Part shown: piece by piece, positions 30,131-38,300 of the stretch | Layout of the letters: each line of letters opens with the position of its first letter | How positions within the stretch are numbered: position 1 is the stretch's first letter | Source of the DNA: an uncultured Lachnospiraceae bacterium | GTDB lineage: Bacteria; Bacillota; Clostridia; Lachnospirales; Lachnospiraceae | Assembly (NCBI GenBank): GCA_910588965.1 | Contig: CAJUSO010000024.1 | Span: 1 to 52,137, forward strand | DNA: 52,137 bases | Reading direction: 5' to 3' | The notes under the pieces: model-generated | What the model saw: the letters and a program-made list of their open reading frames with translations, nothing else | Databases searched by the model: none | Told to the model about the DNA's origin: nothing | Program-made: the position numbers and the translations under genes

Positions 30131-30200
30131 TTTTTTATCTTATAGGAAAGACCAAGTTGCTGTGAAACATGAAAGTCTATGGCTTTCCTATAATAAAAAA
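30131..30200. repeat. 70-bp near-perfect inverted repeat (hairpin element)
   Basis: The left arm (TTTTTTAT, 2-base bulge, TATAGGAAAG, 1-base bulge, CCA) pairs with the right arm TGGCTTTCCTATAATAAAAAA, about 21 base pairs, leaving a 25-base loop. The outermost T6/A6 run inward, unlike a terminator on either strand. It looks like a palindromic repeat unit or miniature element. Confidence 0.65.
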
Positions 30201-30203
30201 TAT

Positions 30204-30320
30204 GCACACGCGTGCGGGATGTATTATACCGCTAAGGCGGCCGCGTGCGGCGCGTCAAAGCGTACAATCCCCTCAAGATTGATGGGGGAGGGGAACGGAA
30301 GCGGGTTTGTCCGCTTTTTT
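30204..30320 (+). ncRNA. Candidate structured leader or small RNA ending in a terminator
   Basis: Visible pairings: CACGCG (30207-30212) with CGCGTG (30242-30247); CCGC/GCGG tetraloop hairpin (30229-30232, 30237-30240); CCCCTC (30269-30274) with GAGGGG (30288-30293); and a final terminator, AAGCGG (30299-30304) with CCGCTT (30311-30316) running into TTTTTT. It lies 70 bp before the binding-protein gene, so it may be a transcription attenuator of that gene or a free small RNA. I do not recognise the class. Confidence 0.5.
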
Positions 30321-30390
30321 ATGGTTTAGGGTTGTATGGTACTGTCCGATAATTTAAGTAAAAATACAGGCGTAAGGTAAGGTGGGAAAG

Positions 30391-31689
30391 GTGAAAAAAA
30401 GTAAAAAAAATAAAAAAAGTAGGGCGTTATGCCTAATCCTGGGCTTTATCGCCCTAGCAGCCTGCACGCAAAGGCAGATGGAAGAGGGAATCAAGAATGT
30501 TGTGGAGGAAGATGAATGCCTGACGGTCTGGGCCTGGGATGAATCTTTTAATATCGCTGCCGCCAATCTGGCAAAACAATTCTATTTGCAGGAAAATCCA
30601 GGTGTAAAGGTAGAGGTTGTAACGGTTGCCCAAGATGATGTGGTGGCAAAGCTGGACTATGGGTTTGTCTCTGGGTCATATGAAGAGCTGCCAGATATTG
30701 TGCTGATTGAAGATTATCGGATCCAAGGCTATCTAAGGACATATCTGGGGGAATTTGCGGATCTGTCCGATATTGCCAGGGCGGAGGATTTTGCGTCCTA
30801 TAAGACCGGGGTGAACCAAGTGGACGGCCGGATGTATGGGATTCCTTTCGACAACGGCGTGGCAGGCCTGTTTTACCGTACGGACTATCTGGAGGAGGCT
30901 GGGTATACGCAAGAAGATATGAGGAACCTCACCTGGGATGAATATATTGAAATTGGGAAGGCAGTTAAGAGAAAAACAGGGAAATACATGCTGACGCTGA
31001 ATCCTGGGGATCTGGGGCAGCTGCGTATGATGCTCCAGAGCGCGGGCGCCTGGTATACAGATGCAGAGGGGGATCTGGATATATGGGATAACCAGGCCCT
31101 GCTGGCTGCTATTTCCACTTATGGGAGGATTGTGGACGCCGGCATAGCCAAACAGATTGCAGATTGGGATCAATTTGTGGGCGCATTTAACAGCGGGGAG
31201 GTAGCGACGGTCCCAACGGGCTGCTGGGTGTCGCCTTCCATTGAGAACGCTGTGGATCAGAAGGGGAAATGGGCGGTGGCGGAAATCCCAAGGATGGCTG
31301 AGGTGGAGCAGTCTGTGAACGCTTCTTCTTTGGGCGGCGCGGGATGGTATGTGCTTAAGAATGCAGGGCATGAAAAGGAGGCTAAGAAATTCCTGGAAGC
31401 AACCTTTGCCTCCAATGTGCTCCTGATGGACCAGCTAGTGGAGGAAATCCAGTTGGTGAGCACGCTGAAGGCGTCGGCATCGGCAGGGAATTACAGTAAG
31501 GGAGTGGAGTTTTACGGGGGGCAGGAGATTTTCAAAGATTTTGCCGCTTGGGCGGAGAAAGTGCCTGTAATCAATTATGGGGAAGACACTTATGCAGTGG
31601 AAGATAAAATGTGCGAGGCTTTGCAGAAGGTTTTGGAAGGGGTGGATATGGACGCCGTGCTGCAGAGCACGTTTTCAAAAGAGAAGTAA
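30391..31689 (+). CDS. Extracellular sugar-binding lipoprotein (family 1 solute-binding protein)
   Basis: 432 residues from a GTG at 30391, chosen for spacing from AAGGTGGG; GTG 30382 in frame is an alternative. A very basic N-terminus (KKSKKNKKS) leads into lipoprotein signal LILGFIALAAC, with the lipid-bearing Cys. Mature protein shows the binding-protein fold: LTVWAWDESFNIAAANLAKQ, DIVLIEDYRIQGYL, MYGIPFDNGVAGLFYRTDYL, WDEYIEIGKAVK and PTGCWVSPSIENA. It would capture an oligosaccharide for ABC import, but no permease or ATPase gene is next to it. A response regulator and sensor kinase follow directly, so it may instead serve as the sensor's ligand receptor (inference). Confidence 0.9.
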   Translation: MKKSKKNKKSRALCLILGFIALAACTQRQMEEGIKNVVEEDECLTVWAWDESFNIAAANLAKQFYLQENPGVKVEVVTVAQDDVVAKLDYGFVSGSYEELPDIVLIEDYRIQGYLRTYLGEFADLSDIARAEDFASYKTGVNQVDGRMYGIPFDNGVAGLFYRTDYLEEAGYTQEDMRNLTWDEYIEIGKAVKRKTGKYMLTLNPGDLGQLRMMLQSAGAWYTDAEGDLDIWDNQALLAAISTYGRIVDAGIAKQIADWDQFVGAFNSGEVATVPTGCWVSPSIENAVDQKGKWAVAEIPRMAEVEQSVNASSLGGAGWYVLKNAGHEKEAKKFLEATFASNVLLMDQLVEEIQLVSTLKASASAGNYSKGVEFYGGQEIFKDFAAWAEKVPVINYGEDTYAVEDKMCEALQKVLEGVDMDAVLQSTFSKEK

Positions 31690-31731
31690 GGGAATGTAAT
31701 TAAGATAGATAGGGAAAGACGGAGGAGGAAT

Positions 31732-33264
31732 ATGGAAAAGTATTGTAAGGTTCTGATTGTAGATGATGAATTTATCATGCGCCAGGGGATCCGGCATATG
31801 GTGGAGTGGGAAAAAGAAGGGTTCCAGATTGTGGGGGAGGCAAGCGATGGCAAGGAAGCCCTCCATATGATCCGGCAATGCCGCCCGCATATTGTTTTGG
31901 CGGATATTGTAATGCCCGTGATGGACGGCCTGGAATTTTCTATCCAGATGCATGAGCAGTACCCGGATATCCAGGTGGTCATCCTAAGCGGCCATGATAA
32001 CTTTGAATATGTGAAAACCGCATTGCTGAATGGAGCCGCAGATTATATCTTAAAGCCTATGACAAGCCCCAGGAACCTATTGGGAATCTTGCGGAAGGTA
32101 TCCCGGAATATCCCGGGCATCCAGTACTGCCGGGAGGAGAACGTGCCTTACGAAATGTATATATCCCGTTATATTGGGGGATTCCAGAGAAAACTGGAAG
32201 AAAACGTCTTTGCAGAGAAGATGCCCTATAGCAAATACCGGCTGATGGGGGTGGATATGAAGGAGCTGTGCAGGGAGAGGAAGGAAAGGCCGGGGGAACT
32301 GCGGGAGAAGATGGAGGCATATTTGCAGAAAAACCAGGATATCAGCTTCCTTTCCGCTATGGTGGAAGAACGGTACCTGCTGTTTTTGTGTAATTACCGC
32401 GTGAAGGATAAAGAGGAATTGATGAAGCTGGCCCATGGGATGCAGGAGCGGATGATGCATTACCAGAGGTTTTTCCTGGCAGTGAGCTGGGAGTACGGCA
32501 GCTTACAGGAGACACGCCTAGTGTTCCAAAGGGGGGTGAAAGATCTGCTGGGTATGCGGTTTTACTATCCCGGGACAAATATGGCAGTCCTGGCGGAAGC
32601 CGTGGAGCGCCAGAAAGCCCGGCGGTTTGGCTTTGAGGCTTATATGGAATACATCAACGCCGAGGAATTCGAAGAAGCATTGGACATGTTCCAGGAATAT
32701 GTGGGATATCTGGTACAGATACGTGAAGAGGTCTATAAGGTGAAGGATTTGGTAAAGAACCTGCTGTTTAATTATTTGGTGGAGACGGAAAGGCTTGGCA
32801 TTTCCCAAGAGGAGGAGAGGGTAAGGTGTTTTGAGTCAATTGGCAATATAGAAGATGCAGAGCGTTTTTTGGAGGTACTCCAGGCATTTGTGAAAGATTG
32901 GCGGAATCGGGCAAATGGGAGGAAGAAGCCTGTGGACGAGTCGGTGATGGAAATGAAAAACTATATCCGGGAGCATTTCCGGGAGAATTTGGAACTGGCG
33001 GACTTGGCGGAAAAATGGGGGTTTAGCTACAGCTATATTTCCACTTATTTTAAGGAAAATATCCAGGAAGGGTTCTGTGGGTACTTAAATAAAATGCGGG
33101 TGGAAGAGGGTAAGAGGATGCTTCTCAATACAAACATGTCAGTAGCAGATATCGGGAACCATCTGGGGTATACTGACCAGAGCTATTTTTGCAGGGTGTT
33201 TAAGAAGATGACAGATTTGACGCCAAGCGAATACAGGAGGAAAAGCCGGAGGGGGCAGAAGTGA
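31732..33264 (+). CDS. Response regulator, YesN type (receiver plus AraC DNA-binding domain)
   Basis: 510 residues, GGAGGAGG upstream. Receiver domain 1-~120 with phospho-acceptor D58 in VLADIVMPVMDG, the LSGHDNF strand and the LKPM lysine. The middle ~270 residues are a helical linker of the YesN sort. The C-terminal AraC double helix-turn-helix reads LADLAEKWGFSYSYISTYFK and VADIGNHLGYTDQSYFCRVF. Such regulators switch on carbohydrate uptake genes. The start of the kinase gene overlaps its stop by four bases (GTGA). Confidence 0.93.
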   Translation: MEKYCKVLIVDDEFIMRQGIRHMVEWEKEGFQIVGEASDGKEALHMIRQCRPHIVLADIVMPVMDGLEFSIQMHEQYPDIQVVILSGHDNFEYVKTALLNGAADYILKPMTSPRNLLGILRKVSRNIPGIQYCREENVPYEMYISRYIGGFQRKLEENVFAEKMPYSKYRLMGVDMKELCRERKERPGELREKMEAYLQKNQDISFLSAMVEERYLLFLCNYRVKDKEELMKLAHGMQERMMHYQRFFLAVSWEYGSLQETRLVFQRGVKDLLGMRFYYPGTNMAVLAEAVERQKARRFGFEAYMEYINAEEFEEALDMFQEYVGYLVQIREEVYKVKDLVKNLLFNYLVETERLGISQEEERVRCFESIGNIEDAERFLEVLQAFVKDWRNRANGRKKPVDESVMEMKNYIREHFRENLELADLAEKWGFSYSYISTYFKENIQEGFCGYLNKMRVEEGKRMLLNTNMSVADIGNHLGYTDQSYFCRVFKKMTDLTPSEYRRKSRRGQK

Positions 33265-35054
33265 AAGGCAGGAACATAACCAATACATTGATGTTTAAGC
33301 TTATGATAGCGGTGACAGCAGAGATCCTTGCTCTTTCTGTTATCCTGCATTTTGTGAGCCAGTCCATATCGGAACAGATATTTATCAACGTGTTTACGGA
33401 GTCCCAGCAGAAGATTTTTGACCAGATTGACGAGCAGTTCTATAAGTTTTATGGGGATGTCCTGAATATTTCCAACACAATCTGTTCCAGCGATGCAGTC
33501 AAGCGGTATCTGACGGAGCAAGACTTGTCCTCCGTGGAGGAACGGGGCAATATCTTTTATATGCAGCAGGAGATTGCAAGCACCAGGCTGTCGGATTATA
33601 CGCAGCTGAACGTAATCCTCATTGGCACAGGGGGGAAGAACTATGTGTATAACTGGACGGATATCCTGGCAGTCCCGGCTGAGGACATGCTTGTCAATGA
33701 GGTTACCCGGAAGTCGGCAGGCATGCCGGGGCAGCTTGTCTGCGAATACCAGGATTCCGGTTATAGCGATGTGACGAAATCCGAGCCAGTCATCGTTATG
33801 GCGCAAGCGATATACAGCCAGTCAGGGCATATCTTAGGTTATCTGTATATTGCCATGAAAGAAGTGGATTTCCGTGGGATGTATGAGCATTTTACTTCTA
33901 GCACCAGTGATATTGTGGTCATGAATGGAGAGGGGCAGATCCTGTCCTCGAATGAGCCGGCTTATCTGGAAAAGGGATCCCTTAGGCAGAAGCGGATCCA
34001 GGGCCTGGCAGATAAGATGCAGGAAGAAGGCTTGTACCAGGAGCAGGTCAGGGAAGGGAATACAGTGGAAAATGTCCTGTTCCAGAAACTCCGGAGCAAA
34101 AATTACCATTTAATCGGCGTCATAAATCCAAGTAAGGAATTTGCGCAGAATTACAATATGGCGCAGGCGGTAATCATTACTATGCTTGTGGCGGCCGCCG
34201 CCCTCCTTGGCATTATCTTGATTGTGCGGCAGCAGACGAAGCCCTTGGCCCGCTTGGTGGGCATGATGCAGAATGTGCGGGGCGGTAATTTGGATGAATG
34301 TACGGATGTAAGGGGGACGGCGGAAATACGGGAACTCACCACCACGTATAACCAGATGATCCGCCGGGAGAAAGATTATATCCAGAAACTGATAGAAGGG
34401 GAAAAAGAAAAACGGGCGTCGGAAATCCATGCATTGCAAATGCAGATTAATCCTCATTACATATATAATACATTGGCCAGTATTAAGATGTTAATCTGGC
34501 AGGAAAATGTGGAATTGTCCACAAAAGTAATTGACGCGTTCGTGCTGCTTTTGCGTAATACCATCAGTAATACGAAAGAATTGGTGACGGTTGCCCAAGA
34601 GGTGGAGAACCTGAAACACTATGCAATTATCAATTATGCACGGTATGGGGAGGCTGTGCGGGTGGGGTATTATGTCTCCTATGACTGTGCAGGCTGCATG
34701 ATCCCTAAATTAATCCTGCAGCCCTTTGTGGAGAATTCTTTCTTCCATGCTTACCCGGAGGGGCAGAGTGGGAATATCCAGGTCTTTGCCAGGCGGCAGG
34801 GAGGGTGCCTGGTCCTGGAGGTGTGTGATGACGGCGTAGGGATGCCGCCAGAGCAGCTTAAGGAGCTGGTTGGCGGACGTAAGGCCAGCCAGAAAGAACA
34901 TTTCACAGGGATTGGGATTAATAACGTAAATAATAGGATCCAGCTGCTGTATGGGGCGGAATACGGGGTACGGATGGAAAGCAGGGAAGGAAAGGGCACA
35001 AAAGCGGTAATCACCCTGCCCGTACAGGAAAAACAGGAAACCAAAGAAAACTAA
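33261..35054 (+). CDS. Sensor histidine kinase, YesM type
   Basis: 597 residues from a GTG overlapping the regulator stop. Membrane helix near residues 10-30 (LMIAVTAEILALSVILHFV), a large extracellular sensor region of ~270 residues, second helix ~295-315 (AVIITMLVAAAALLGIILIV), HAMP linker (RLVGMMQNVRGGNLDECTDV), His_kinase domain with H399 in MQINPHYIYNTL, and ATPase blocks LQPFVENSFFHA, VCDDGVGMP and GTKAVITLP. It phosphorylates the adjacent YesN-type regulator, perhaps in response to sugar bound by the lipoprotein encoded upstream (inference). Confidence 0.93.
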   Translation: MKGRNITNTLMFKLMIAVTAEILALSVILHFVSQSISEQIFINVFTESQQKIFDQIDEQFYKFYGDVLNISNTICSSDAVKRYLTEQDLSSVEERGNIFYMQQEIASTRLSDYTQLNVILIGTGGKNYVYNWTDILAVPAEDMLVNEVTRKSAGMPGQLVCEYQDSGYSDVTKSEPVIVMAQAIYSQSGHILGYLYIAMKEVDFRGMYEHFTSSTSDIVVMNGEGQILSSNEPAYLEKGSLRQKRIQGLADKMQEEGLYQEQVREGNTVENVLFQKLRSKNYHLIGVINPSKEFAQNYNMAQAVIITMLVAAAALLGIILIVRQQTKPLARLVGMMQNVRGGNLDECTDVRGTAEIRELTTTYNQMIRREKDYIQKLIEGEKEKRASEIHALQMQINPHYIYNTLASIKMLIWQENVELSTKVIDAFVLLLRNTISNTKELVTVAQEVENLKHYAIINYARYGEAVRVGYYVSYDCAGCMIPKLILQPFVENSFFHAYPEGQSGNIQVFARRQGGCLVLEVCDDGVGMPPEQLKELVGGRKASQKEHFTGIGINNVNNRIQLLYGAEYGVRMESREGKGTKAVITLPVQEKQETKEN

Positions 35055-35201
35055 AAAGCCGGATCCCAGGCAGCAAGCTACAGGGCATGGCATCCTATTT
35101 TTGGGGGATGGGGCCTTCGTTAAAATTACCAAATATGGTTAAAGAAAAAAGGGGGAGAATCGGTAAAATATTAAAAAAAGAGTAGTAAAATGTCCTATTT
35201 T

Positions 35202-35230
35202 TTCGCAATGCCGTAATGTTAAAATATACT
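35202..35230 (+). promoter_or_regulatory. Candidate promoter of the GH43-like surface protein gene
   Basis: TTCGCA (35202-35207) and TATACT (35225-35230) with a 17-base spacer, about 95 bp ahead of the start codon. Confidence 0.5.
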
Positions 35231-35324
35231 TAGTCCAAACAAATTACAAAATTGTAGGGAACTAGGAACAATGCAGGCATATGCGAAGGAAATGCCGGTT
35301 GGGTATAACAAGGAGGTTATCAAT

Positions 35325-38300
35325 ATGAAATGGAAGAAAGCAGCATCATTGTTCATCGCCGTTTCTATGACGGTTACAGCATCCGCCTCCCCAGTAATGG
35401 CGTCAGGACCAGAGGGAACGGTAACAGAGGTTTCATCAGAGGCGGATGTGGGGAAAATGCTAGATACTGCAATGGAAGGCATATATGATTCCCAGGAAGG
35501 GGGAGCGGGAGAAGGATTAGATCAGGCAGGGGAAGGATTAGGCCTGGAAGGAGAAGGATTAGATCAGGCAGGGGAAGGATCAGGCCTGGAAGGAGAAGGC
35601 TCGGATCAGGCAGGGGAAGGATCAGGCTTGGCAGGAGAAGGCTCGGATCAGGCAGAGGAAGAAAGCCAAACGCCGCCTGCATCAGGAAAAGAGGATAGGA
35701 GGGAGGCAGCGGCAGAAGAGCTATTTGGCGCTGCAGAAGAGGAAGGCCTGGCAGGCGCAGAGGAGCTGGGGGAGGAATTAAGGGAGAACCTAGCGAAGCA
35801 GGCGCAGGTTTTGGAGACAGATAATGTCATTGAATCCGGCAAAACCATGTACGATACAAATGGGCGGCCAATCCAAGCCCATGGCGGCGGGTTCTTAAAG
35901 GTCCCAAAAGGTACGCAGGTGAATAGCGCAGGGGAAAGGCTGGCAGAGGATACCTACTATTGGGTAGGTGAGGACAAATCCAATAACAGCGCAATCGGAA
36001 ACCCAGTACATATGTACAAATCTTCAGATTTGGTGAATTGGATTGACGTAGGGGTGGTATTAGGGCCGAAGAGCAAGACGGCCACTGGGCGTACGCCATT
36101 AAACCATTGTAAGCTGGAGCGCCCGAAGCTGGTCTTTAATGCGAAGACAGGGCAATATGTGTTATGGGTGCATTATGAGACCTCTGTAAGCTATTCTGCG
36201 TCTGAGCTTTTAGTGGCAACCTCCAAATACGTGGAAGGCAACGGGGTGGTTAAGGTGGAGGAGAACAGCTACCAGAACGCCACTTCGTATGATATTGTGG
36301 AGCAGCCGACCCGTATAGGTGAAACGGTGACAGCGGATTCCGGTAAGGTGCATTTCCGCCCGGCTTCTGGGGACAACGACCCACAGGCATTTGGCGACCG
36401 TTATGGTTCTGGGATTGAGGACTGGGACTCGGCGCTTGGGAATTCTAAGGAATGGAATCCCACTAGGCCAGCACAGGCAGAATATCCGCTGTTCGCAGAA
36501 TTGTATGACGATGCCCCCGAAATCAGGAACACAAAAGACGTAACAGTCGTGGCGGATAGCCAGAATGCGGGGAAAAACCAGATTACCGTGTCAGGCCTTC
36601 AGGAAGCGACAAAGACGGACCAGCTTCCCAACGGTATCACCGCAGAGCCAGGGGAGAAATACCGGCTCCTGCAGGAGGGCAGCATCAGCAATAAAGTGCG
36701 AGATATGGAAGATGGGGATTATGGCGTCAGCGGCCTGCATACAGGCGGGGACTGGTGGTCATACCATCTCAACGACCTCCAAAATGACACCACGCTGAAA
36801 GCGGCAACCGTAAGGATGTCGGATTATGACCCTACCTATTATTACCTGTATCAGAAGAGCTACCATGAAGCTTACCAGAACCCAGGGTCAGTCCAGTCCA
36901 AGAATGATTATCTGCTCCGTTACCCGGCACAGGATGCGGATGGGAATGTGGTTGCGTCTGAAACCGTATCCCAGCAGTATGATATTGTGGACAATGAGGC
37001 AGATGAGACCAAATGGAATGAGATGAAGGATCCCGTCATCCATCCAGATAAGACAGAGACACAGTTGGACGGCACAGTTTTGCTGAATCCATACGATATG
37101 GTATTTATTACATGCGATACGCAGTATGTGGGCGACAGGGCGAATATCGTGTCACTGCACTACACGGTAGATGGGTCGGAACCGACCCAAGATTCCCCCA
37201 GCTACAATAGGGGATGGATGACCCAGGCGTTTGTATACGACAAGGCGAAAATGAGGAACGGGGCTATTTCTGTCAAGGAGGCAGTAGACGCCAGCGGCGA
37301 TAACACGTTTACCCTGAAGGTGGCTGCCATTACCAAGGATGGCCAGCAAAAGAGCGCCACGGTCAGCCAGAAGTTCCGTATTGTGACAGATGAGGAGGAA
37401 CAGAAATACACCCCAGTGTATAAGCCGGTGCTTCCTTCCCCCTCTGGGAGGTATGCAGGGGTTGGGTACAAGGAACTGAAAATGTTCTGCCCCACCTATG
37501 ATGCGGAGGTATACTATACCGTGGATGGGGCGGATCCGGTAAAGGTTCTGCCAAGGAAAGGCGATAATTTAGGATACGGTTCCCGCGATTTTACCGTATA
37601 TGAGGATCCCAAGACAGGGAAAGCGTACCTGATTACTGCGCAGGACCACATCTACATACGCGTATGGGAACTGAATGATGATTATACAAATGTAAACACA
37701 AGGAAAGAATACGACATTTATGTAGGCAACCACAGGGAAGCGCCCGCATTGGTAAGGACTGGGATGGGGACGGCGGATACGGCAGACGATTTCGTATATC
37801 TGTTTACATCGGCACAGTCTGGCTGGAGCCCGAACCAGGGGCAGTATGCCAGGACGCAGGATATTGCAAATGGGTTTAACCAGCCCAGGATTGGGGCGGA
37901 GAAGCTTACAGACCATGCAGTCTATATGGATCTGGATGCAAACGGCACATTGGCAAGGGATGGCCTGTATCCTAACAACACCAATACGGAGCATAAGACA
38001 GAAGCCAAGGGGCAGGGATTTGGCTACCGTAACGGGCAGGCGGCATGGAGCGATTTACAGCCATTTGGCGACAGCACCAATTACAGAAGCCAGCCAACAA
38101 AAATATTTGATATTGGGACGCCGGAAAAGCCGCAGTATATCTTCATGGGCGACCGTTGGAATGAGGGGATGCTTGCAAAATCTACCTATTGCTTCTACCA
38201 GCTGGAGATTGATTCCAGCGCCAAAGGCCCGATGGGCGCCGATTCAGGATTGGCGAAGCTTACATATAACCCTAGGCTGAAGCTGGAGAAGAAAGCAGAT

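Larger units (their letters stand above)
29997..30390. other. Non-coding stretch with a long hairpin and an RNA-like leader
   Basis: No protein gene found in this 394-bp part of the gap between pspC and the binding-protein gene. It carries the 70-bp inverted repeat at 30131-30200 and the folded GC-rich segment at 30204-30320 that ends in a terminator. The GC-rich segment contrasts sharply with the AT-rich surroundings, as functional RNAs often do. Confidence 0.7.
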
